From: Timaviella sp038204505
GTDB lineage: Bacteria > Cyanobacteriota > Cyanobacteriia > Elainellales > Elainellaceae
NCBI GenBank assembly: GCA_038204505.1
Contig: JBBRCV010000158.1
Location: forward strand, 1-12,945
Direction: 5' to 3'
Length of the DNA: 12,945 nucleotides
Shown: piece by piece, positions 7,398-12,945 of the stretch
How positions within the stretch are numbered: position 1 is the first letter of the stretch
How the letters are laid out: each line of letters starts with the position of its first letter
Program-made: the position numbers and the translations under genes
The notes under the pieces: generated by a model
Seen by the model: only the letters and a program-made list of their open reading frames with translations
Told to the model about the DNA's origin: nothing
Databases searched by the model: none

Positions 7398-8561
7398 TTA
7401 TGGGCGTAGCGAAAGAGCAGGTTTGAGGATCAAACGCTCCAGGACTTGCCGGATCACCATTGCCGTCCATTCCACCTCAGCAATGGTCGTGTGCCGCCCC
7501 AAGGTCAGCCGAATCCCCGACTTCGCCGCCCGATCGCCATATCCCATTGCCAGCAGCACAGGACTAGGGATGAGTTTACCGCTGTTGCAAGCCGAGCCAG
7601 AGCTAATCGCAATTCCTGCAAAGTTCAGGTGGCGCACCAGGGTTTTGCCGCTGATGCTTTCAGCATGGGGCAAGTAGAAGCTGACGTGGTGCGGCAACCG
7701 ATGAAGGCGATCGCCCGTCACTTCTAAATCGGGGACATCTGCCAACAAATCAAAGAGGCGATCGCGAAGTTGGATCAGCCGAGGCACTTCAGCGCTCATT
7801 TCTTGAGCAGCCAGCTCAGCGGCAATACCAAGAGCAGCGATCGATGGAACCGCTTGAGTTCCAGAGCGCAAATTCAACTCTTGTCCACCCCCGCCCCAGA
7901 TCGGCAAAATTTCCACCCCCGGACGGACATAGAGCGCCCCTGAACCCTGTGCCCCATAAAACTTGTGGCTAGAGAGCGACAGCAAATCTACGGGCAACTG
8001 TTGCAAGTTAATCGGGAGCCGCCCCGCGACCTGCACAGCATCGGTGTGAAACAATGCCCCATGCGTCCGAGCCATCTGCCCCAGCGCCTCAATGGGTTGC
8101 AGCGTGCCTACTTCACTCTGTCCATAAATCACCGAAACTAGTACCGTATTAGGCTGAAGTGCTGCCTGTAAATCCAGCGGGTCAACTCGCCCCTGAGCAT
8201 TAACGGGTAAGCGGCTCACCTGCCAGCCTTGCTGCTCTAACATCCGGGCGGGTTCTGAGATTGCCGAATGTTCAACGCTAGAGATCACCAAATGTTGTGG
8301 GGTTGCATACCGTCGAGCAACCCCCAGGATGGCAAGATTATCTGCCTCAGTTCCTCCAGAGGTGAAAACGATCGCCTCTGGCTCGGCATTCAACAGCCCT
8401 GCCACCTGAGCACGGGCATTTTCGATGATCTCTGCCGTCCGCTGTCCCCACTGATGCAGGCTAGAAGGATTGCCCCACTGTTCTGTCATCACCTGTTGCA
8501 TGAGGGCGATCGCTTCTGAGCGCGGAGGGGTGGTAGCGCTATGGTCGAGATAAATTTGCAT
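7398..8561 (-). CDS. Cysteine desulfurase, NifS/IscS type
   Basis: This PLP enzyme takes sulfur from L-cysteine as an enzyme persulfide for Fe-S clusters or other thio-cofactors. Numbered from ATG 8561 (387 residues): YLDHSATTPP opens the fold, TSGGTEADN holds PLP phosphate, and His98 (SSVEHSA) stacks on the ring. Asp174 (HTDAVQ) pairs with the pyridine nitrogen and Lys200 (SSHKFYGAQG) binds PLP. Cys325 (SSGSACNSGK) carries the persulfide. The loop after the catalytic Cys is of normal length. The usual Asn-Asn-Glu of the PLP site is Gln-Ser-Glu (148-150). A TTG at 8570 would add three residues, but the ATG directly precedes the conserved N-terminus, so I prefer it. The gene starts about 20 bases after the FHA gene stop and is probably co-transcribed. 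No Fe-S scaffold gene is adjacent. Confidence 0.93.
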   Translation of the reverse strand: MQIYLDHSATTPPRSEAIALMQQVMTEQWGNPSSLHQWGQRTAEIIENARAQVAGLLNAEPEAIVFTSGGTEADNLAILGVARRYATPQHLVISSVEHSAISEPARMLEQQGWQVSRLPVNAQGRVDPLDLQAALQPNTVLVSVIYGQSEVGTLQPIEALGQMARTHGALFHTDAVQVAGRLPINLQQLPVDLLSLSSHKFYGAQGSGALYVRPGVEILPIWGGGGQELNLRSGTQAVPSIAALGIAAELAAQEMSAEVPRLIQLRDRLFDLLADVPDLEVTGDRLHRLPHHVSFYLPHAESISGKTLVRHLNFAGIAISSGSACNSGKLIPSPVLLAMGYGDRAAKSGIRLTLGRHTTIAEVEWTAMVIRQVLERLILKPALSLRP

Positions 8562-8580
8562 GGGGGGCAATAGAAAAGGG

Positions 8581-8970
8581 CTAGTCTAAAGTTTCGCTAG
8601 AGGTTGGATTCATCCCATCAGAGGCTTTGGGCTGACCGACGTTTGGGGGCAAGGAGAACTCGCTTCGGGCAGCGCCAAGATTAACTTGAATATTGGGACC
8701 AGAACGGGCGAGGCGAATGATTGCACCATCGGCGATCGCCATTTGGGTTACTCGCTTGCCATCTACATAAGTCCCATTCGTCCCACTATTAACGACTTCC
8801 CACGTCGAACCACTCTGCCGTAGTTCTACATGATATCTAGAAACGACAGCACTATAGAGCACAACCTGGTTATCGCTAGAACGACCAATACGCACGATCG
8901 GCTCACTCGGAAAAGACCAAACCTGCACAGGGGTCTGCTTAACGGGATGGAGAAGAGAGAGTGTAATCAC
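8581..8970 (-). CDS. FHA-domain protein
   Basis: This is a small protein of 129 residues made almost entirely of one forkhead-associated domain, a module that binds phosphothreonine peptides. The signature is intact: Gly29-Arg30 (RIGRSSDN), Ser44-Arg45 and His47 (VVSRYHVEL), and Asn65-Gly66-Thr67 (SGTNGTYVDG). Arg30, Ser44 and Asn65 are the usual phosphopeptide contacts. The last 25 or so residues are low-complexity. There is no catalytic domain and no membrane segment. The start is GTG at 8970; no in-frame ATG precedes it before an upstream stop, and there is no Shine-Dalgarno. It lies 86 bases after the SH3b gene and about 20 before the desulfurase. It probably acts as an adaptor in Ser/Thr-kinase signalling, but its partner is unknown. 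Confidence 0.88.
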   Translation of the reverse strand: MITLSLLHPVKQTPVQVWSFPSEPIVRIGRSSDNQVVLYSAVVSRYHVELRQSGSTWEVVNSGTNGTYVDGKRVTQMAIADGAIIRLARSGPNIQVNLGAARSEFSLPPNVGQPKASDGMNPTSSETLD

Positions 8971-8972
8971 AC
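8961..8972. repeat. Perfect palindromic arms over the FHA start codon
   Basis: GTGTAATCACAC has perfectly complementary 4-bp arms around AATC and covers the GTG start of the FHA gene. It resembles half of a CRP-type TGTGA site but has the wrong spacing. It could be an operator or chance; coding constraint does not explain the upstream half. Confidence 0.2.
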
Positions 8973-9056
8973 AAAAATTCTTTAGAGAAAGAGCTTGGCA
9001 GCCTGTGGCAATATCACCACCTTGTTTCTATGTTGCCCTATCAGAAGAGCAAGTAC

Positions 9057-9491
9057 TCAATTCAACTTCTCCGTATTGCCGCCCTTTACCCAGCCTTCCG
9101 CGCCGTTGCCCGTTTTAATCCTCTGCCATCCGCCATCCGAGGAAGTTTCTAAAACCGTGATCTCCTCATCAAGCGCTACGCCATCAACTTCAGCAGAATC
9201 GACGCTGGGTTCTTGGCGAACCAATAGCCCAATCGGCTGAGTTACTTTGGCAGGGTAGCCAGCGGCAGGGGCGGCGATCGCAGGCTCAGGAGCTTTGGCA
9301 GCACCATCAGCGGCAGCCTTTGGAGCATTCGGAGCAGCGCTTTTAGGCTGAATATCGTTCGGGAAAGTAGGACGAGCAGGCAGCGTCGAGAGGCGACCGA
9401 TGACGAAATTGGTGAAGACAACTCCAGCCCCAAAGAGGATGGCAACCGCCAACGTAAACCCTAAGAGAAACTTACTTAGCCCAACTAACAT
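9057..9491 (-). CDS. Membrane-anchored SH3b-domain protein
   Basis: This is a 144-residue protein with three parts. A single hydrophobic segment at about 7-30 (FLLGFTLAVAILFGAGVVF) is an uncleaved anchor or signal. An Ala/Pro/Lys-rich linker covers about 38-82. A bacterial SH3 domain follows at about 84-142 (GLLVRQEPSVDSAEVDGV, then GWQRIKTGNGAEGWVKGG). There is no lipobox cysteine. Bacterial SH3 domains of this kind usually face the periplasm and bind cell-wall or protein ligands, so a periplasm-facing domain is the likely arrangement. A good ribosome-binding site precedes the ATG at 9491. The gene starts 21 bases after the AAA ATPase stop. No specific function is recognised. Confidence 0.85.
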   Translation of the reverse strand: MLVGLSKFLLGFTLAVAILFGAGVVFTNFVIGRLSTLPARPTFPNDIQPKSAAPNAPKAAADGAAKAPEPAIAAPAAGYPAKVTQPIGLLVRQEPSVDSAEVDGVALDEEITVLETSSDGGWQRIKTGNGAEGWVKGGNTEKLN

Positions 9492-9500
9492 GGTTCAAAT

Positions 9501-9506
9501 CCCCTC
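9501..9506 (-). promoter_or_regulatory. Ribosome-binding site of the SH3b gene
   Basis: GAGGGG lies nine bases before the ATG at 9491 on the minus strand and supports that start. It is the clearest Shine-Dalgarno in this gene run; most neighbours lack one. Confidence 0.6.
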
Positions 9507-9512
9507 AAAATC

Positions 9513-11027
9513 TTACGGCAAAGGTTGTTGCACTCGCCCTAGTCCCCCTTGCCGAGAAGCCAGCCTTACTCTGCCATCGCTTGCCCAATTTTGCAAGAGT
9601 TGAATTTGATCTTGGGCAGTCCGCGCCAGGGGAATGAGTTGGCTTGCCGCTTCCAACACATCCTCAGTGGTAAAGTCTCGATTCTGGCTAAAGCCAATGT
9701 GCATCGCCTCAATCAGAATTTGCTCGATCTCTGCACCTGAAAAATCTGGGGTTTCGTATGCTAGGCGATCGCCGTCATAACTCTTTAACTTGTGGGGGCG
9801 TAGACGGGCTAAGTGAACTGCAAAAATAGCTTTGCGCTCCTCCTGGCTCGGCAATCCTACAAAGAAAATTTCGTCAAACCGTCCCCGACGGAGCATTTCA
9901 GGAGGAAGAGCTTGAATATTATTGGCGGTTGCCACGACAAAGACGGGCGAGGCTTTCTCAGCCAGCCAAGTCACCACAGTTCCAAAAACCCGACTAGAAG
10001 TGCCTGAGTCACCGCGACCTTCTAGCCCTGAGAAAGCTTTGTCGATTTCATCAATCCACAGAATGCAAGGGGCAAGCGCCTCTGCTAACTGAATCATTTG
10101 TCGCGTCCGGGATTCTGATTCGCCCACCAACCCAGCAAAGAGCCGTCCTACATCTAGCCGCAGCAAGGGCAAATGCCAGTGATGGGCGATCGCCTTGGCG
10201 GTCAACGATTTACCAGTGCCCTGAATGCCCACCAGTAGCAGTCCACGCGGGTGAGGCAATCCATACTGCCGCGCCTTTTCCGAGAAGGCTCCACCTCGGC
10301 GCAACAGCCAGTCCTTCAAGTTGTCCAGCCCGCCAATATCAGAGATTTGTTGAGTGGCAGGGTAAAAGTCTAGAATCTGAGTTTGGCGGATAGTTTGGCG
10401 TTTTTCTTCAAGAACTAGCTCCACGTCATCCGCTTGTAGGGAACCGTGGGTGGCGATCGCCTTTGCCAACACCCGTCTAATCCGCTCCATCGATAACCCC
10501 TGGCAGGAGCGAATCCACTCATCTAGTACCCTTGGTTCCAGAGGCGTTTGCCCAGTTCCAGCAATTAATCGCTCTAACTCAATTTTAATTTCGGCAATTC
10601 CGGGCAAAGGAAACTCTAAAACAGTCATCACCTCTCCCAAATCATCAGGAATCGTGAGCTGAGGCGACACAATCACAATTGTCTTGGGTTGGGATTTTAG
10701 CAAGCGGGCAAGGTTACGCAGCTTACGGGCAATAGCGACATCTTCTAAGAAGCGATGAAAGTCGCGCAGGACAAAAATTCCAGGAACAGAGGCAGGTAGT
10801 TTTTCAACAAATTCGAGCGCCTGTAAAGGGTTGCGCTTACCAAATCCAGCATCGTTGGGATTGCCTTGATAGCCATCGACAAAATCCCAAATGTAGACTC
10901 CCCGATCGCCCTGCTGTCTGGCAGAGTAAGCGATCGCGGCTTCTACACGCTCCTCTTCTCGCGTTGGTAAGTAGATCAACGCATGACGGGCGCGAATGAG
11001 GAGTTCAAATTCTTCGTTGAAACTCAT
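9513..11027 (-). CDS. Ycf46/Slr0374-like AAA ATPase
   Basis: This 504-residue ATPase belongs to the cyanobacterial and plastid Ycf46 group. The C-terminal AAA module (about 225-465) is complete: Walker A GIQGTGKS (267-274), Walker B CILWIDE (321-327), sensor-1 Asn369-370, and arginine-finger region MLRRGRFDE (378-385). An aromatic Phe297 in GRLFAGLVGES sits where substrate-threading AAA proteins have a pore loop. The N-terminal 200 residues also look like an AAA fold but have no Walker A. Family members have been linked in cyanobacteria to inorganic-carbon and stress responses (general knowledge, not shown here). The ATG at 11027 has no clear Shine-Dalgarno and is preceded by a hairpin. It lies between the DUF177 gene (33 bases) and the SH3b gene (21 bases), so it is probably in the operon. 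The role may be protein remodelling; the substrate is unknown. Confidence 0.9.
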   Translation of the reverse strand: MSFNEEFELLIRARHALIYLPTREEERVEAAIAYSARQQGDRGVYIWDFVDGYQGNPNDAGFGKRNPLQALEFVEKLPASVPGIFVLRDFHRFLEDVAIARKLRNLARLLKSQPKTIVIVSPQLTIPDDLGEVMTVLEFPLPGIAEIKIELERLIAGTGQTPLEPRVLDEWIRSCQGLSMERIRRVLAKAIATHGSLQADDVELVLEEKRQTIRQTQILDFYPATQQISDIGGLDNLKDWLLRRGGAFSEKARQYGLPHPRGLLLVGIQGTGKSLTAKAIAHHWHLPLLRLDVGRLFAGLVGESESRTRQMIQLAEALAPCILWIDEIDKAFSGLEGRGDSGTSSRVFGTVVTWLAEKASPVFVVATANNIQALPPEMLRRGRFDEIFFVGLPSQEERKAIFAVHLARLRPHKLKSYDGDRLAYETPDFSGAEIEQILIEAMHIGFSQNRDFTTEDVLEAASQLIPLARTAQDQIQLLQNWASDGRVRLASRQGGLGRVQQPLP

Positions 11028-11044
11028 GATGCAAAAACACTGGG

Positions 11045-11065
11045 GTTGATACGTTTATTATCAAC
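11045..11065 (-). terminator. Hairpin between the DUF177 and AAA genes, possible attenuator
   Basis: GTTGATA (minus strand 11065-11059) pairs perfectly with TATCAAC (11051-11045) across a 7-base loop. The hairpin overlaps the DUF177 stop codon and ends 17 bases before the AAA start. A GTGTTTTTGC stretch follows a few bases later. The AT-rich stem is too weak for a strong terminator, so partial termination, mRNA processing or a protein-binding palindrome are all possible. Confidence 0.4.
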
Positions 11066-11564
11066 TCAGTTGGTTCTTAAAAGATTCTAAAGAAGCCCAG
11101 CGACGATCGATCGGCTGAGCAGACTCAGGAGGATTATCGATGGGAATGCCAGGACATTGGCGATCGCACAGTTGCCGCTGCGGAATGCTGAGGCAAAACT
11201 GCTCATACAGCCATTCATCGGGGCGGAAGTGACCCTGCGGAGACAGGGAATCGACTAGGTCATCCAAGGCAACTTCTCGTTCTACCATCGGATCAGATTC
11301 TTCTTCCAAAACTTCTTGCAGCCAAATAATTTCAGAAGTGTTGACGACAACGCGATGGTTATACTGCTGAAGACAGCGATCGCAGGTCAACGTCATGATT
11401 GATTCTGCTTGAGCACTAACTTCTAAAAAGCTGCCTCGGTGGACCACCTGAACCGAGCCTTGCGCCGGGGTCAGGGTTTCTAAATCTTGCAAGCGATCGT
11501 GAACTGGAACTTTCCAGGTCTGGTCAGGCGCTCTAGCAATGTGAGGAATGTAGATCGGTTCCAT
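11061..11564 (-). CDS. YceD/DUF177 family protein
   Basis: This 167-residue protein is of the YceD/DUF177 family, which in other bacteria is usually encoded next to the ribosomal protein L32 gene and is linked to 23S rRNA accumulation. The central LTCDRCLQQY gives Cys61-x2-Cys64, and CDRQCPG gives Cys133-x3-Cys137; together they could bind a metal such as zinc. An acidic stretch (about 82-106) follows the first pair, as is usual in the family. ATG at 11564 is used. It begins 36 bases after jag and is followed by the AAA ATPase. Here the family member lies in a yidC-jag block rather than before rpmF, at least within this window. The family call is good; the molecular activity is not known. Confidence 0.88.
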   Translation of the reverse strand: MEPIYIPHIARAPDQTWKVPVHDRLQDLETLTPAQGSVQVVHRGSFLEVSAQAESIMTLTCDRCLQQYNHRVVVNTSEIIWLQEVLEEESDPMVEREVALDDLVDSLSPQGHFRPDEWLYEQFCLSIPQRQLCDRQCPGIPIDNPPESAQPIDRRWASLESFKNQLS

Positions 11565-11572
11565 AATGTTTA

Positions 11573-11586
11573 GCGCTACTTAGCGC
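11573..11586. repeat. Perfect palindrome between jag and the DUF177 gene
   Basis: GCGCTACTTAGCGC has perfect 6-bp arms around CT and ends 9 bases before the DUF177 ATG. As mRNA it could fold into a short GC-rich hairpin close to the start site. It can also be read as two direct copies of TTAGCGC separated by TAC. It may act as an operator or a translation-affecting hairpin. Confidence 0.35.
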
Positions 11587-11600
11587 GAAGACAAAACGAG

Positions 11601-12122
11601 TTAGGCAGAGGCAGAGGGATCAACGGCATCAGGCTGGGCAGGACGAACCACTAAGCGGCGATCGGGTTCACGCCCTCGGCTGTAAGTATCTAGGTCATCA
11701 AAAGACTTAAGGTAAGTATGAACTAAACGCCGTTCTGCCCCAGACAGCGCCGACATTTCATATTCTTCCTGGGTTTCCCGAACTTTTTGAGCAGCCAGAT
11801 CACACAGCTCTTTCAGTTCTAACTGTCGCCGGACTCGATAGCCATCTAGCTCTAGAGTAAACGCTAGATGCTCACCCTCACCTCGCCCCATGTTTAAAGT
11901 AGTGTTAGCAAGGTATTGTAGAGCATCTAGGGCAGCACCCTGAGTGCCAGTTAAAGCTTTCACCTGTTCAGGCGTTAGGGTCTGGTCAGCATCCAGCGTT
12001 AACCAGCAGCTTTCTTCGATCTCAACCTTGTTCAACTCAGTTTGAACCTGGGTGGGTAATCCCGAAAGCTGCAATAACTCTACTAGCCACTTCTGTCCAT
12101 CCTGAACCTGTTGTTCATCCAT
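11601..12122 (-). CDS. jag: Jag/KhpB-like KH-R3H RNA-binding protein
   Basis: This is a 173-residue RNA-binding protein of the Jag/KhpB type. A KH-like domain covers about 35-92, with the GxxG-like loop Gly59-Thr-Gln-Gly62 (ALTGTQGAALDALQYL). An R3H domain covers about 93-160, with the Arg132-x2-His135 signature (ERRLVHTYLKSFDDLDT). The N-terminal Jag_N domain of Firmicute proteins is absent, so this is the short cyanobacterial form. The tail after 160 is low-complexity. The ATG at 12122 lies three bases after the yidC stop, with a weak AAGG within the yidC end as ribosome-binding site, so translation is probably coupled. yidC-jag adjacency is widespread in bacteria and supports the call. It likely binds RNA in the cytoplasm. 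Confidence 0.9.
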   Translation of the reverse strand: MDEQQVQDGQKWLVELLQLSGLPTQVQTELNKVEIEESCWLTLDADQTLTPEQVKALTGTQGAALDALQYLANTTLNMGRGEGEHLAFTLELDGYRVRRQLELKELCDLAAQKVRETQEEYEMSALSGAERRLVHTYLKSFDDLDTYSRGREPDRRLVVRPAQPDAVDPSASA

Positions 12123-12125
12123 GCT

Positions 12126-12945
12126 TCAGCCTTTTTTATTCTTTTTTGAGGTCTTGTCTGTTCCACCAGAATCTTTCTTAGAAGCTTCTTCTTTTTTCAC
12201 AGTCTTAGGCTCAAAGGGTAAGGCTGGTCGATCTTCGCCAATCGCCTTCTGCTTTTCATCAGCATCGACAATCTTTTGGAGATTCTCTGGCAGCGGCTCC
12301 CTCGATAAAATGAAGGTCTGGAGCGTTTGAAACATATTGGCGATCACCATGTACATCAGCACTCCAGCAGGCAGTGGGAAGAACAAAAACATCCCTGAAA
12401 AGATGACCGGAGTAAACTTGTTAACCGCAGATTGCTGAGGGTTATCAGTAGCGCCTTGCCCTGAAATCAGTTGACTCACGTAGAGACTGATCCCAAAGAA
12501 CACAACCATCCCCAAGATGTCCCAGTTGATTGCGCCATCTTCACCAAACGCTCCTACCCGTCCTAAAGCTGTGATAAAGAGAAATCCCTTGTTTGAGGCG
12601 ATGCCTGGAACGCTACCTTGTAGAGTGACATCTCCGGGAGCCAGAGCTTCAAGGTTGCCCTTTTCATCGAACCTAACAAGATCTTCACCTTTGGTAATTT
12701 TCCAAGTTGGCTTAATCTCGCTGTCGGGGTAATCGGCTAGGAGTTCGGTTAACGGCTTACCTTCGACGGTTTGGAACTCAATGCTGGTTTTCTCGCCAAC
12801 TGTGAGGCGATCGCCCCCCGGAATTAGCGCTGAAACTGGAATATGGGTTCCATCAGACACATAAATATTTTGAGGCTTAGAAGTGTAAGCCTGGATCTGA
12901 ACCTGCTCAATTTGATCCTTGGGCAACACCTGAAGGTTGATATTG
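12126..12945 (-). CDS. yidC: Membrane protein insertase YidC/Oxa1/Alb3 (5'-partial)
   Basis: The C-terminal 273 residues of the YidC insertase, which places proteins into the plasma and thylakoid membranes. The frame is open past 12945, so the true start and the first membrane helices lie outside the window; the GTG at 12927-12929 is internal. What is seen is a soluble region of about 150 residues ending GFLFITALGR. Membrane segments follow: DILGMVVFFGISLYVSQLIS, then a hydrophobic stretch with VIFSGMFLFFPLPAGVLMYM and onward to FILSREPLP. The tail of about 55 residues is rich in Lys and ends KKNKKG, as in family members whose basic tail binds ribosomes. The soluble insert, with EKGNLEALAPGDVTLQG, has an Ig-like BIG2 flavour and should face the lumen/periplasm between core helices. 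jag follows after three bases. Confidence 0.93.
   Translation of the reverse strand, partial: NINLQVLPKDQIEQVQIQAYTSKPQNIYVSDGTHIPVSALIPGGDRLTVGEKTSIEFQTVEGKPLTELLADYPDSEIKPTWKITKGEDLVRFDEKGNLEALAPGDVTLQGSVPGIASNKGFLFITALGRVGAFGEDGAINWDILGMVVFFGISLYVSQLISGQGATDNPQQSAVNKFTPVIFSGMFLFFPLPAGVLMYMVIANMFQTLQTFILSREPLPENLQKIVDADEKQKAIGEDRPALPFEPKTVKKEEASKKDSGGTDKTSKKNKKG

Larger units (their letters stand above)
617..12814. repeat. Dispersed HIP1 octamers GCGATCGC
   Basis: At least 20 exact copies by eye, starting at 617, 1140, 2063, 2737, 3876, 4350, 4965, 5336, 7707, 7758, 8506, 8732, 9274, 9765, 10186, 10453, 10930, 11160, 11376 and 12807. This is far above chance for an 8-mer and is a known mark of many cyanobacterial genomes. 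All 20 lie inside coding regions. Truncated CGATCG cores are also frequent. Confidence 0.9.

Noticed and set aside
8562..8570. TTG start of the cysteine desulfurase, adding three residues
   Set aside because: The extra residues (M-P-P) are not conserved-looking and the ATG at 8561 directly precedes the conserved YLDHSATTPP start; neither has a ribosome-binding site.
9013..9048. TTGCC/GGCAA inverted repeat in the SH3b-FHA gap
   Set aside because: Short arms and a loop of about 21 bases, without a T tract; likely chance.
9242..9445. 67-residue minus-strand reading frame inside the SH3b gene
   Set aside because: It is an out-of-frame shadow of the Ala/Pro linker, with no domain and no ribosome-binding site.
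12927..12929. GTG as the yidC start
   Set aside because: The frame stays open to the window edge and the visible protein lacks the first membrane helices expected of YidC.
1..12945. Mobile elements, tRNA or rRNA genes, CRISPR arrays
   Set aside because: No transposase, integrase, spaced direct repeats or structural RNA sequence was seen on either strand.

Overview
The window reads as chromosomal DNA of a cyanobacterium. I counted at least 20 exact copies of the cyanobacterial HIP1 octamer GCGATCGC in 12.9 kb. The gene content also fits: a YidC with a large lumenal insert, a YidC-Jag-DUF177 block, a Ycf46-type AAA protein, and an M61 peptidase with a PDZ domain. Species cannot be assigned from the sequence. 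All twelve genes lie on the minus strand, so transcription runs from high to low coordinates. No RNA genes, insertion sequences, prophage genes or CRISPR arrays were seen.

Reading in the direction of transcription, 12945-7398 is a close-packed run: yidC (5' end outside the window), jag, a YceD/DUF177 protein, a Ycf46/Slr0374-like AAA ATPase, a membrane-anchored SH3b protein, an FHA-domain protein and a NifS/IscS-type cysteine desulfurase. Gaps are 3-86 bases, which suggests one or more operons. The first three genes concern membrane-protein insertion and RNA/ribosome biology. The AAA ATPase and the SH3b/FHA pair are less well understood and are the most interesting part of the window.

A second block, 7281-4776, pairs a Crp-family regulator that keeps a cAMP-type pocket with an M61 metallopeptidase 25 bases downstream. 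Next comes a stand-alone vanadium-haloperoxidase-fold protein with an N-terminal Ig-like domain (4639-3038). After it come an SSB-type protein (2934-2422) ending in a convincing intrinsic terminator, and an adenosylcobalamin-dependent class II ribonucleotide reductase (from 2218, running off the left edge).

No clearly new defence, mobile or biosynthetic system is present. The points worth a second look are an apparent dead AAA module at the N-terminus of the AAA ATPase, the mixed content of the yidC-led gene run, a recognition-helix change in the Crp-like regulator, a variant PLP-site motif in the desulfurase, and several short hairpins or palindromes between genes.
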